A DNA stretch of 64,000 bases, from assembly GCA_910574865.1 (NCBI GenBank), contig CAJTDN010000007.1, forward strand, positions 186,001 through 250,000. Reading direction: 5' to 3'. Position numbers and translations under genes: made by a program. The stretch comes from Lachnospiraceae bacterium. GTDB taxonomy: Bacteria; Bacillota; Clostridia; Lachnospirales; Lachnospiraceae. The notes beneath the pieces were generated by a model. It saw nothing but the letters and a program-made list of their open reading frames with translations. It had not been told where the DNA came from and ran no database searches. Below are positions 35,390 to 42,882 of this stretch, piece by piece. Each line of letters opens with the position of its first letter. Within the stretch, counting starts at the first letter, position 1.

Positions 35390-35680
35390 ATGACATCGAA
35401 ACAACGAGCATATTTAAAAGGGCTTGCCATGAATATCGACCCCATTTTCCAGATTGGCAGGTCCGGCATGACCCCGGGCCTGACCGGGGCGATTGCGGAA
35501 GGCCTGGAGGCAAGGGAACTGATTAAGATTAACGTCCTGCAAAACTGCCCGGACGATCCAAACGAACTTGCCCGCATCGTGGCGGAACGTACGCATTCCC
35601 AAGTTGTACAAGTAATCGGCAAAAAAATCGTCTTGTACAAAGAGGGAAAGGAAAACAAGAAAAAAATCATATTACCATAG
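35390..35680 (+). CDS. yhbY: RNA-binding protein YhbY (CRM domain)
   Basis: A 96-residue single CRM-domain protein associated with pre-50S particles. It starts MTSKQRAYLKGLAMNIDPIF and carries the family's QIGRSGMTPGL loop and QVIGKKIVLYKEG. AGGAG is 8 nt before ATG 35390; a start 18 nt upstream is less likely. It lies between obgE and nadD, its usual place in Firmicutes. Confidence 0.92.
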   Translation: MTSKQRAYLKGLAMNIDPIFQIGRSGMTPGLTGAIAEGLEARELIKINVLQNCPDDPNELARIVAERTHSQVVQVIGKKIVLYKEGKENKKKIILP

Positions 35681-35690
35681 GTGGACGCAC

Positions 35691-36308
35691 ATGAAAATAG
35701 GGATTATGGGAGGGACGTTCAACCCCATCCATATCGGACATTTGTTATTGGCCCAATTTGCATTTGAGGATTATGGACTGGGCGAAATATGGTTCCTTCC
35801 AAACGGTAATCCGCCCCATAAACGGATGGCGGACGAGACGGAGGAGGCGCTTTCGCATCGTGTGGAAATGGTGCGCAGGGCGATTTGCGACGTGCCACAT
35901 TTCAAGCTTTGCCTGCACGAGGCAAACAGTGGCGTCCACTCTTATACGTATCAGACGTTACAAGCGTTTACGGCCTCGTTTCCAGAACACGAATTCTATT
36001 TTATATTGGGGGCGGACTCGCTATTCTCAATTGAAAAGTGGAAGTGCTTTCAAAAAATTTTCCCAAACTGCCGCATACTGGCAGCCATGAGGGATGACCG
36101 GGACATGGAGGACATGGAACGCCAGATATCCTACCTGGAAAACCGGTATGGGGCAAAAATCGAGCTTCTGATGGCACCATTGATTGATATTTCTTCCACG
36201 GGAATTCGCGCACGCGCGTCACGCGGCCTGAGCGTATACTATATGGTTCCTGACACCGTGGCGGATTATATCCAGAAAAACCATCTTTATGCCGTCGCGC
36301 CCAAATGA
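35691..36308 (+). CDS. nadD: Nicotinate-nucleotide adenylyltransferase
   Basis: A 205-residue enzyme adenylating nicotinate mononucleotide in NAD synthesis. The nucleotidyltransferase signature GIMGGTFNPIHIGHLLLAQ opens it; FLPNGNPPHK, FILGADSLFSIEKW and the C-terminal IDISSTGIRAR follow. The length is typical. It is followed by a structured 105-nt gap and yqeK. Confidence 0.96.
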   Translation: MKIGIMGGTFNPIHIGHLLLAQFAFEDYGLGEIWFLPNGNPPHKRMADETEEALSHRVEMVRRAICDVPHFKLCLHEANSGVHSYTYQTLQAFTASFPEHEFYFILGADSLFSIEKWKCFQKIFPNCRILAAMRDDRDMEDMERQISYLENRYGAKIELLMAPLIDISSTGIRARASRGLSVYYMVPDTVADYIQKNHLYAVAPK

Positions 36309-36324
36309 CGGGGCATGGCATGCT

Positions 36325-36382
36325 TGAATAATGGTTCGCGGTACCGCTTTCCACTGGAAGGGCGGGCCACCCGGTTTATTCA
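36325..36382 (+). other. Branched hairpin between nadD and yqeK
   Basis: TGAATAA (36325-36331) pairs with TTATTCA (36376-36382). Inside lie the palindrome GCGGTACCGC (36338-36347), TTCC-ACT-GGAA (36350-36360) and GGG...CCC. It is not a tRNA. It ends about 30 nt before yqeK. Confidence 0.45.
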
Positions 36383-36413
36383 TCCCTATTAGGAGAGAAC
36401 GAGGTGTGAAAGC

Positions 36414-36989
36414 ATGGATTTAGAGACGATACAGAAGAAACTGGAAAAAAAATTAAAAAAGAGCCGATACCAGCATACGCTGGGAGTCATGTATACGGCG
36501 GCTTCGCTGGCGATGCGCCATGACACTGACATCCACAAGGCCATGCTGGCCGGCCTGCTTCATGACTGTGGAAAATTTTGTTCCCCCAAGGAACAAGTCA
36601 AACTATGTGGCAAGCTAGGACTGGAACTTACGGACATTGAAAAAGAAATCCCGCCGATGGTTCACGCGAAGCTGGGGGCTTGTCTGGCAGAAAAGGAATA
36701 CGGCGTGGATGACGGGGACGTGCTTAACGCGATTCTCCACCATACGACGGGACGCCCGCAGATGAGCATGTTGGAAAAAATCATATTTCTTGCCGATTAT
36801 ATAGAACCAGGCCGAAAAATGATTCCGGGACTGGACGAGGTACGCCTCCTGGCTTTCACGAATATTGACGCGGCTGTCAGCGTATGCGCCAAAAATACGC
36901 TGGATTATCTAAAGAACACGGAGAAAAACATCAATCCATTGACGGAACAAACCTATTTATTTTATCAGAAAGAGGAGGATGGAAGATAG
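36414..36989 (+). CDS. yqeK: HD-domain phosphohydrolase YqeK (Ap4A hydrolase)
   Basis: A 191-residue HD-domain enzyme that splits diadenosine tetraphosphate. Metal ligands are visible in SRYQHTLGVMYTAASLAMRH, LLHDCGKFC and HAKLGACLAEKEYG, and the later ILHHTTGRPQMSMLEKIIFLADYIEP is the family signature. It lies between nadD and rsfS, the standard order, and its stop directly abuts the rsfS start. Confidence 0.95.
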   Translation: MDLETIQKKLEKKLKKSRYQHTLGVMYTAASLAMRHDTDIHKAMLAGLLHDCGKFCSPKEQVKLCGKLGLELTDIEKEIPPMVHAKLGACLAEKEYGVDDGDVLNAILHHTTGRPQMSMLEKIIFLADYIEPGRKMIPGLDEVRLLAFTNIDAAVSVCAKNTLDYLKNTEKNINPLTEQTYLFYQKEEDGR

Positions 36990-37346
36990 ATGGATCAATC
37001 AAAAAAAATGGCACGCATCGCATATCGTGCCTTGGAAGAAAAAAAGGGCGGCGATGTCAAACTCATTGACATCAGCACGGTCTCCATCATGGCGGACTAT
37101 TTCTTGATAGCGGACGGCGCAAACGAAAACCAGGTACGCGCCATGGCCGACAACGTGGAGGAGGAACTTGCACGTGCCGGACACCCGTTAAAACAACGTG
37201 AGGGCTACGGTACGGGAAAATGGATCCTGTTGGACTTTGGCGATATCATCGTCCACGTGTTTGACAAGGAAAACCGCTTGTTTTATGACCTGGAACGAAT
37301 TTGGCGGGACGGGAAGGCAATCACTCCAGAAGAAATAGGAGAGTAA
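36990..37346 (+). CDS. rsfS: Ribosomal silencing factor RsfS
   Basis: A 118-residue protein that binds L14 and blocks subunit joining under starvation. Family blocks: DVKLIDISTVSIMADYFLIADG, NQVRAMADNVEE and GYGTGKWILLDFGDIIVHVFD. AAAGAGGAGG lies in the end of yqeK, so the two are coupled. A weak bidirectional hairpin separates it from convergent lexA. Confidence 0.95.
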   Translation: MDQSKKMARIAYRALEEKKGGDVKLIDISTVSIMADYFLIADGANENQVRAMADNVEEELARAGHPLKQREGYGTGKWILLDFGDIIVHVFDKENRLFYDLERIWRDGKAITPEEIGE

Positions 37347-37380
37347 CAAGTACCTTGTGACACCCCCGCATAACAAAACG

Positions 37381-37410
37381 AATGCCTTGTGGACATTGCC
37401 GCAAGGCATT
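37381..37410. terminator. Possible bidirectional terminator, rsfS/lexA
   Basis: AATGCCTTG (37381-37389) pairs perfectly with CAAGGCATT (37402-37410) across 12 nt. T-richness is weak on both sides. Confidence 0.5.
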
Positions 37411-37447
37411 TGTCATAAACATCGGATTTTCCCGTAACGTTAAAACT

Positions 37448-38065
37448 TTATTTTAAAAAGCGGAACACCCCGATGACTTTCCCCAGTATCACCACGTCCT
37501 TCACGATGATTGCATCCATATAGTCGTTCTCCGGCTGAAGCCGAATCACGCCTTCCTCTTTATAAAAGGTCTTGACCGTTGCGCCGTCATCGACCAACGC
37601 CACCACGACATCCCCGTTTTGCGCCGTATGTTCCTCCTGGACCAGTACGTAGTCCCCATCAAAAATACCGATGTTGACCATGCTTTCCCCTTTAATGACA
37701 AGTAGGAACGTCTGCTTGTTTGGCATCATCTCCGCCGGAATCGGGAAATAATTTTCAATGTTCTCCTGTGCGAGAATCGGTTCGCCGGCAGCCACGCGCC
37801 CGATAATCGGAACGTTCACGAGTTCCCTCCGTGTTAAATTAAACGTATCATCAAGAATCTCAATCGCCCGCGGCTTCGTGGGATCCCGACGTATATATCC
37901 GTTCTTCTCAAGCGTTTCGAGATGAGAATGAACCGAGGACGTGGATTTCAAATGGACCGCCTCGCAAATTTCCCTCACTGCAGGCGGAAAACCACGCTCC
38001 AAAATTTGTGCTTTGATATATTCTAAAATTTCTTCTTGCTTCTTGCTAATCTTACCTTGTGCCAT
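37448..38065 (-). CDS. lexA: SOS repressor LexA
   Basis: A 205-residue repressor. The winged helix-turn-helix (residues 1-70; VREICEAVHLKSTSSVHSHL) binds the SOS box. The C-terminal domain shows the self-cleavage bond Ala93-Gly94 (RVAAGEP), catalytic Ser128 (KGESM) and Lys165 (TVKTF). AGGAGG lies before the ATG. It is divergent from a LysM protein gene, with several box-like sites between them, so it is very likely autoregulated, as in Bacillus. Confidence 0.97.
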   Translation of the reverse strand: MAQGKISKKQEEILEYIKAQILERGFPPAVREICEAVHLKSTSSVHSHLETLEKNGYIRRDPTKPRAIEILDDTFNLTRRELVNVPIIGRVAAGEPILAQENIENYFPIPAEMMPNKQTFLLVIKGESMVNIGIFDGDYVLVQEEHTAQNGDVVVALVDDGATVKTFYKEEGVIRLQPENDYMDAIIVKDVVILGKVIGVFRFLK

Positions 38066-38111
38066 ATGTATTTACCTCCTCTGATTTCTGCAAAAGTATT
38101 ATTTGTATTCT

Positions 38112-38140
38112 ATAGTAACACAAATAATAGAAAAAAGCAA
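38112..38140 (-). promoter_or_regulatory. Candidate lexA promoter
   Basis: On the minus strand TTGCTT (38140-38135), 17-nt spacer, TACTAT (38117-38112). Its -35 end overlaps the first box-like site. Confidence 0.45.
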
Positions 38141-38151
38141 ACGTTTGTTGC
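38138..38151. promoter_or_regulatory. LexA-box-like site 1
   Basis: The palindrome CAAACGTTTG continues to TTGC; one half matches the Gram-positive box CGAAC-N4-GTTCG imperfectly. It overlaps the lexA -35. Confidence 0.4.
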
Positions 38152-38164
38152 GAAAATATGTTCG
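38151..38164. promoter_or_regulatory. LexA box 2
   Basis: CGAAAATATGTTCG, one base off CGAACATATGTTCG, the best form of the Bacillus-type SOS box. Confidence 0.8.
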
Positions 38165-38183
38165 TAAATTTTTTAAAAAAATA

Positions 38184-38212
38184 TTGACAAACGTCCGTTC
38201 ACGTATTATACT
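38184..38212 (+). promoter_or_regulatory. Promoter of the LysM gene
   Basis: TTGACA (38184-38189), 17-nt spacer, TATACT (38207-38212). LexA box 3 covers its -35 end and spacer, a direct blocking position. Confidence 0.8.
38188..38201. promoter_or_regulatory. LexA box 3
   Basis: CAAACGTCCGTTCA, two bases off the symmetric consensus, inside the LysM gene promoter. Confidence 0.7.
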
Positions 38213-38226
38213 TCTCACAGAAAGAA

Positions 38227-38240
38227 CAAACGAGTGTTTG
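38227..38240. promoter_or_regulatory. LexA box 4
   Basis: CAAACGAGTGTTTG, a symmetric near-match downstream of the LysM gene's likely start of transcription. Confidence 0.6.
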
Positions 38241-38254
38241 TGAATATTTGTTCG
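38241..38254. promoter_or_regulatory. LexA-box-like site 5
   Basis: TGAATATTTGTTCG, abutting box 4; only the right half is a full match. Confidence 0.5.
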
Positions 38255-38290
38255 GATTTCAAGGGGAGCACACGAAAGAGGGGAAAAATC

Positions 38291-38725
38291 ATGTATGAAG
38301 TGGAAGAACGTAATCCGCAAGTTTCTGTAAGAAGAAAAAGAGTGTCCAAGGGCAGAAAAGATATTCGAAGGAAACGCAGGATGGCCAAACGGATGATGAA
38401 CATTACCTTTCTGTTCATATTATCCTTGCCCATTATGGCTGGATTCATCAGTCTGGCAAAAGAGAATCGAAAGGGAACAATGAGTGAAAATGGCGGAACG
38501 CCTTATTCCACGTATTCCATATGTAGCGATTCTTCCAAGTATTATAAAACCATCGTCGTTCGTCCGGGAGAGTCACTCTGGAGCATTGCGGAGACATACT
38601 GTACGGATGATTGCCGAACCCTGACGGATTACATTGGCGTTTTGAAGGAATTGAACCATCTGAAGGGAGATACCATCTATGCGGGAGAACGCATTCTCGT
38701 CGTCTGCCAGAATTATGGAGATTAA
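38291..38725 (+). CDS. LysM-domain membrane protein, YneA-like SOS division inhibitor
   Basis: A 144-residue protein: basic cytoplasmic head (VRRKRVSKGRKDIRRKRRMAKR), one membrane helix (about residues 36-55) and a C-terminal LysM domain (TIVVRPGESLWSIAETYC ... ERILVVCQ) that would sit outside and bind peptidoglycan. The layout and the LexA-controlled divergence from lexA match Bacillus YneA, which blocks division during DNA damage. Sequence similarity to YneA itself was not tested, so the function is inferred from architecture and locus. ATG 38291 has AGAGGGGA upstream; a start at 38234 would lie on the operators. Confidence 0.85.
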   Translation: MYEVEERNPQVSVRRKRVSKGRKDIRRKRRMAKRMMNITFLFILSLPIMAGFISLAKENRKGTMSENGGTPYSTYSICSDSSKYYKTIVVRPGESLWSIAETYCTDDCRTLTDYIGVLKELNHLKGDTIYAGERILVVCQNYGD

Positions 38726-38785
38726 ATTGGTTGCATTGGGCGGGGCGAAAGACATTGTGACTCCGTAATTACCCACGGTATCAAT

Positions 38786-38824
38786 TTTCATGAAAAGTAG
38801 GTTACATCGTTACTTTTCATGAAA
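38786..38824. repeat. 14-bp inverted repeat of twin TTTCATGAAA palindromes
   Basis: TTTCATGAAAAGTA (38786-38799) and its exact reverse complement TACTTTTCATGAAA (38811-38824) are 11 nt apart. Each arm is itself built on TTTCATGAAA. No T-run follows. Confidence 0.85.
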
Positions 38825-38868
38825 CCATGAAACATCTATACGACAAATGCCGATTTTTCCAAAAGATG

Positions 38869-38897
38869 TGGACAAAGTTTCTATAATCTGCTATAAT
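38869..38897 (+). promoter_or_regulatory. Promoter of the recombinase gene
   Basis: TGGACA (38869-38874), 17-nt spacer, TATAAT (38892-38897). A second TATAAT at 38882-38887 comes from a perfect 10-bp tandem repeat (CTATAATCTG). The leader is about 115 nt. Confidence 0.7.
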
Positions 38898-39016
38898 CTG
38901 TACCATGGGATCATAAATGTCTTTTCAGACATGCATGCCTTATCACGCCGGCCAATCATATCCGTGATTAAGAATTTGAATAATTAACAACAGTTTAAAT
39001 TAAGGAGGTTTTCATT

Positions 39017-40090
39017 TTGAGCCAGACAAGGAAATCCAAAAACAAGACGTACCACGAGCAAACTTACATAGACAACACCTTGCGCCTGCGCGAGGTGTTA
39101 AAGACGTTGCCGCCGTTTGCCAAGGACTATTTCCGCGCGGTCGAGCCAAGGACGTCTGCCAAGACGCGAATTTCCTACGCTTATGACATCCGCGTGTTTT
39201 TCCATTTTTTGATGGAGAACAACCCCATATATAAGGATTATTCCATCGAACAGTTCACGCCGGCCGACATAGGACGTCTTGAACCCGTGGATATCGAGGA
39301 ATACCAAGAATATTTAAAAGTGTATAAAAACGAGGAAAAACAAATCACGAACGATGAAAAGGGACTTGCCAGGAAAATGTCGGCCCTTCGCAGCTTTTAT
39401 GGTTATTATTTCAAGCACCAGATTATCGAGAAGAACCCCACGTTGCTCGTGGACATGCCCAAATTGCATGACAAGGCCATCATCCGCCTTGACGCGGACG
39501 AAATCGCCATGCTGCTTGACTTCGTGGAACACGGGGGAGACGCATTGTCCGGCCAGCAGAAACGTTATTATGAAAAAAATAAAAACCGCGACCTGGCGAT
39601 TATCACTTTGTTGTTGGGAACCGGCATCCGGGTCTCGGAATGTGTCGGCCTGGACATCACGGACGTGGATTTCAAGAACAATGGCGTGAAGGTGGTTCGA
39701 AAAGGGGGAAATGAGATGGTCGTGTATTTTGGCGAGGAAGTGGAAAACGCGCTCAAGTCCTATCTTTATACGACCAGGAAGGCCACCATCCCACTGCCCG
39801 GCCATGAAGACGCCTTGTTTTTATCCACCCAGAGAAAACGTATCGGTGTCCAGGCCGTGGAGAACCTCGTAAAAAAATACGCCAGACAAGTGACCCCGAA
39901 CAAGAAAATTACGCCCCACAAGCTTCGCAGTACCTACGGCACGGCGTTATACAAAGAAACAGGGGACATTTACCTGGTGGCGGACGTATTAGGCCACAAA
40001 GACGTGAACACGACGAAAAAGCATTATGCCGCCCTCGACGAGGACCGTCGCCGCCTGGCCGCGAAGGCGGTCCGCCTGAGGGAAGACTAA
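39017..40090 (+). CDS. Tyrosine recombinase, XerC/XerD-like
   Basis: A 357-residue site-specific recombinase. The N-terminal SAM-like core-binding domain (about residues 30-145) is followed by the catalytic domain with all expected residues: Arg205 (GTGIRVSE), Lys229, His301 and Arg304 (HKLRSTYGT), His327 (GHKDV) and Tyr337 (KHYAAL). The start is TTG at 39017 with AAGGAGG 8 nt upstream. No attachment-site duplication or phage gene is near, so a housekeeping role such as chromosome dimer resolution is more likely than an integrase, but is not proven. It lies in the SOS neighbourhood without a box at its own promoter. Confidence 0.9.
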   Translation: MSQTRKSKNKTYHEQTYIDNTLRLREVLKTLPPFAKDYFRAVEPRTSAKTRISYAYDIRVFFHFLMENNPIYKDYSIEQFTPADIGRLEPVDIEEYQEYLKVYKNEEKQITNDEKGLARKMSALRSFYGYYFKHQIIEKNPTLLVDMPKLHDKAIIRLDADEIAMLLDFVEHGGDALSGQQKRYYEKNKNRDLAIITLLLGTGIRVSECVGLDITDVDFKNNGVKVVRKGGNEMVVYFGEEVENALKSYLYTTRKATIPLPGHEDALFLSTQRKRIGVQAVENLVKKYARQVTPNKKITPHKLRSTYGTALYKETGDIYLVADVLGHKDVNTTKKHYAALDEDRRRLAAKAVRLRED

Positions 40091-40126
40091 TCGAAAACCA
40101 ATTACGAGAAAGGATGCCAAATCGAC

Positions 40127-40864
40127 ATGCAATTACAAAGATTATTGAGCTATACGAGAAAAGCGGTGGACGAATATCAAATGATCGGGGAAGGTGACCA
40201 TGTTGCCGTCGGGATATCCGGCGGGAAGGACAGCCTGACCCTTTTATACGCTTTACAAGGCCTGCAAAGGTTTTACCCGAAGAGTTTCCAGTTAAGTGCC
40301 GTCACCGTGGATTTGGGATTTGAAGGCTTTAATCTATCTCCCGTCCAGAAATTGTGCCAGGAACTGAAAGTTCCATATCACGTCGTCAAATCAGACATTT
40401 ATCACATCTTGTTCGACGTTCGCAAGGAACCTAGTCCCTGCTCGCTTTGTGCCAAAATGCGAAAAGGCGCCTTGAACGATGCCGTCAAGAAACTGGGCTG
40501 CAACAAAGTGGCTTATGCCCACCACAAGGACGACATTATCGAGACGATGCTGCTCTCCCTTATTTTTGAGGGCCGCTTCTACTCTTTTTCACCTAAAACC
40601 TACCTTGACCGCATGGATTTGACAGTCATACGTCCCTTGATGTTCGTGGACGAGATGGAAATCTGCGGCTTTCGCAACAAATACAACCTTCCGGTCGTCA
40701 AAAGCAAATGTCCGGTGGACGGATATACGAAACGCCAGTACGCGAAGGAACTTTTGAAACAATTGAATACCGAGCATCCCGGTGCGCGGGAGCGGATGTT
40801 CCACGCCATCCAAAGCGGCAACCTAAAAGGCTGGCCGGAAAAATGGAGCGGCCGTCACTCGTAA
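40127..40864 (+). CDS. TtcA-like PP-loop tRNA thiolation enzyme
   Basis: A 245-residue ATP-pyrophosphatase of the TtcA/TilS class. The PP-loop is VGISGGKDSLTLL. The CxxC pair in PCSLCAKMRKGAL and the later cysteine in KSKCPVDGYTKR are placed as in TtcA, where they hold a 4Fe-4S cluster used to thiolate cytosine 32 of tRNA. HHKDDIIETMLL is another family block. It lies 36 nt after the recombinase. TtcA-like paralogues are common in Clostridia, so the exact target is uncertain. Confidence 0.83.
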   Translation: MQLQRLLSYTRKAVDEYQMIGEGDHVAVGISGGKDSLTLLYALQGLQRFYPKSFQLSAVTVDLGFEGFNLSPVQKLCQELKVPYHVVKSDIYHILFDVRKEPSPCSLCAKMRKGALNDAVKKLGCNKVAYAHHKDDIIETMLLSLIFEGRFYSFSPKTYLDRMDLTVIRPLMFVDEMEICGFRNKYNLPVVKSKCPVDGYTKRQYAKELLKQLNTEHPGARERMFHAIQSGNLKGWPEKWSGRHS

Positions 40865-40885
40865 TGTGTAAGTTTCCTATGACAC

Positions 40886-40919
40886 AAAAAGTACCCGTCA
40901 CGAACCCCGGGTACTTTTT
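40886..40919. terminator. Bidirectional rho-independent terminator
   Basis: AAAAAGTACCC (40886-40896) pairs perfectly with GGGTACTTTTT (40909-40919) across 12 nt. It serves the TtcA-like gene and the convergent kinase-like gene. Confidence 0.85.
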
Positions 40920-40980
40920 GAAAAACGAAAGAAAATTCAGAGAAAGCATATGAACCGGCAAGGGAGTCAATATGGCACCG

Positions 40981-41628
40981 TCATATTTTCGTGTCTTTTA
41001 TGGAGATGCCTTCTTTCAACGCCACGTACTGCTCCACCATCTTCGCGGTTCCTTCGATGCCCAGCATGGAACTGTTGAGACAAAGTTCATAGCTCTCCGC
41101 GTCGGACCATCTCTTGTTGGTATAATAGTCATAGTAGCTTGAACGTTGCTTGTCGGCCTTCAGGATCATGTCCTTGGCCTTGTTGTCCGGCAAATCGTAA
41201 ATGCGGGCAATCCTGCGAATCCTGGCGTGCAAGTCCGCATGGATGAAAATGCTGACCACGTTGTCATAATTTTCCAGTGCGTAATCCGCGCAGCGCCCGA
41301 CAAGGATGCATGGCCCCTCGTCCGCAATCTTCTTGATGGCGTCAAACTGTGCCAGGAACACCTTGTGATTAATCGGCATGTCGGTGTACGCGCTGCCGGT
41401 ATAGCCTACAGAATACGTATCCATGACCAGAGAATACAAAAAGCTGTTCGTCGGTTTTTCATCATGTGTCTCAAAAATCTCCTCACAGATTCCACTTTCC
41501 TTGGCAGCACGCGCAAGCATCTCCTTGTCATAAAGCTTAATGCCAAGATCCTCCGCAATCTTGTAGCCAATTTCTCTTCCGCCGCTTCCAAATTGTCTTC
41601 CAATCGTAATAATCGTATTTGTCTTCAT
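40981..41628 (-). CDS. Cytidylate-kinase-like family protein
   Basis: A 215-residue P-loop protein of the cytidylate-kinase-like family found widely in Clostridia; the P-loop is IGRQFGSGGREIGYKIA. The middle holds CILVGRCADYAL and RIARIYDL. It is distinct from the essential Cmk and its substrate is unknown. ATG 41628 is chosen as the family start; the frame is open 51 nt further up. It stands alone with its own promoter and a shared terminator. Confidence 0.88.
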   Translation of the reverse strand: MKTNTIITIGRQFGSGGREIGYKIAEDLGIKLYDKEMLARAAKESGICEEIFETHDEKPTNSFLYSLVMDTYSVGYTGSAYTDMPINHKVFLAQFDAIKKIADEGPCILVGRCADYALENYDNVVSIFIHADLHARIRRIARIYDLPDNKAKDMILKADKQRSSYYDYYTNKRWSDAESYELCLNSSMLGIEGTAKMVEQYVALKEGISIKDTKI

Positions 41629-41706
41629 TCTTCTGTCATCCTCCCGCGTAGTCTGTGAACCCCTCTTGGCAAGCGTCATCTCGTCAAGCCTTGTTCATTA
41701 TGTTTG

Positions 41707-41735
41707 ATTATATCTGATAAACATGAATTTTACAA
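41707..41735 (-). promoter_or_regulatory. Promoter of the cytidylate-kinase-like gene
   Basis: On the minus strand TTGTAA (41735-41730), 17-nt spacer, TATAAT (41712-41707). Confidence 0.7.
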
Positions 41736-41835
41736 GAACTCTTGGCAATTTTGTAGTCATTTTATACAAAATAACAAATATACGAACATGATTTATGAAC
41801 AGAAAGTTCGGCAAAACGGATGCGGACACGCCCCA

Positions 41836-42837
41836 CTATGTGTTCCCGCCCATTTTCCGTCCTTCCAGCAAATCCAGCAAATCCTGAAAATATTCTGGAA
41901 GCGGGGCGTCAAATTCCATGTATTTCCCCGTTGAAGGATGCTCGATTCCAAGAATTTTGGCATGCAGAGTCTGCCCCTGTAGTTTGAACGGACACTTTGC
42001 AGGGCCGTAAACTTCGTCTCCGAGAACGGGATGGCCTATGCTGGCCATGTGTACACGTATCTGGTGTGTCCTTCCCGTCTCCAACGTACATTCCACATAA
42101 GTAAAATCCTTCTGATGTCCCTGGCAGGACGCATTTCGTATAAGCGGGTGCCGTAAGCCGCTCAAGGCACAATTGTCAAAACGCCTTATCACCTTGAAAT
42201 GCGTGACGGCATCCTTGGCGTTGACCGCATGGGTGCTCATTTTCTTTCGATCAACCGGATGGCGTCCGATTGGCAAGGAAATCGTCCCCTCCCCGTCTTT
42301 CAGGATTCCATGCACGATGGCGTGGTATTTTCGGGTTATGGAATGCTCCTTCAGCTGGACGGCCATCTTTTGATGGGCTAGGTCATTTTTACATATCAAA
42401 AGAGACCCGGTCGTGTCCATGTCGATGCGGTGCACGATACCCGGGCGCATGATGCCGTTTATACCGGACAGCCGCCCTTTGCAATGGTATAGGACCGCGT
42501 TGACCAGCGTACCAGAATAATGGCCGGGTGCCGGATGCACGACCATGCCCTTTGGCTTGTCCACGACCAAAACGTCATCGTCTTCATAAAGTATAGAAAG
42601 GGGAATGTCTTCGGGAATGATGTCGGGTTCCCTTGCCCTTGGAACGGACACGAGGAGTTCGTCACCGGCACAAAGCTTGTAATTGGCCTTTAAAACATTC
42701 CCGTTGGCGGTCACGCCCTCTTCCTTGATTAGTTTCTGGATAAAAGAACGTGTTTTATCCGGCATCCGGCCGGCCAAGTATTTGTCAACGCGTTCCCCCT
42801 TCGCTTCATTTGACACGCTAAAACGTAATTCTTCCAT
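41836..42837 (-). CDS. RluD-type 23S rRNA pseudouridine synthase
   Basis: A 333-residue RluA-family enzyme with an N-terminal S4 domain (ERVDKYLAGRMPDKTRSFIQK), the LVVDKPKGMVVHPAPGHYSGTLVNA block typical of RluD, and the catalytic GIVHRIDMDTTGSLLICKN. TLETGRTHQIRVHMASIGHPVLGD closes the core. It follows lspA in the same unit, the usual lspA-rluD order. ATG 42837 has GAGGA upstream; starts 18 and 42 nt earlier are possible. Confidence 0.93.
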   Translation of the reverse strand: MEELRFSVSNEAKGERVDKYLAGRMPDKTRSFIQKLIKEEGVTANGNVLKANYKLCAGDELLVSVPRAREPDIIPEDIPLSILYEDDDVLVVDKPKGMVVHPAPGHYSGTLVNAVLYHCKGRLSGINGIMRPGIVHRIDMDTTGSLLICKNDLAHQKMAVQLKEHSITRKYHAIVHGILKDGEGTISLPIGRHPVDRKKMSTHAVNAKDAVTHFKVIRRFDNCALSGLRHPLIRNASCQGHQKDFTYVECTLETGRTHQIRVHMASIGHPVLGDEVYGPAKCPFKLQGQTLHAKILGIEHPSTGKYMEFDAPLPEYFQDLLDLLEGRKMGGNT

Positions 42838-42882
42838 AAAACACGATTCCTCCATCAGAGCATGAATATGAACGCCCACGCA

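Larger units (their letters stand above)
38726..39016 (+). other. Gap before the recombinase
   Basis: No gene. It holds a perfect 14-bp inverted repeat (38786-38824), a promoter (38869-38897), a small ATGTCT/AGACAT hairpin just after it, and the ribosome site AAGGAGG at 39002-39008. Confidence 0.7.

Noticed and set aside
36325-36382. tRNA gene
   Set aside because: The 7-bp outer stem suggested one, but there is no T-arm GGTTCGAATCC at the 3' side, no proper anticodon arm and no CCA-adjacent layout.
38786-38824. The inverted repeat as a dif-type XerC/XerD site
   Set aside because: dif sites have two 11-bp half-sites around about 6 bp and little symmetry outside them; arm length, spacing and sequence here do not fit.
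39017-40090. The recombinase as a phage or integrative-element integrase
   Set aside because: No attachment-site repeats, tRNA target, excisionase or mobile-element genes are nearby, and the surrounding genes are housekeeping.
41793-41813. GAAC and GTTC words before rluD's stop side as a LexA box
   Set aside because: The half-sites are not separated by 4 nt (5 or more), so they do not form the box.
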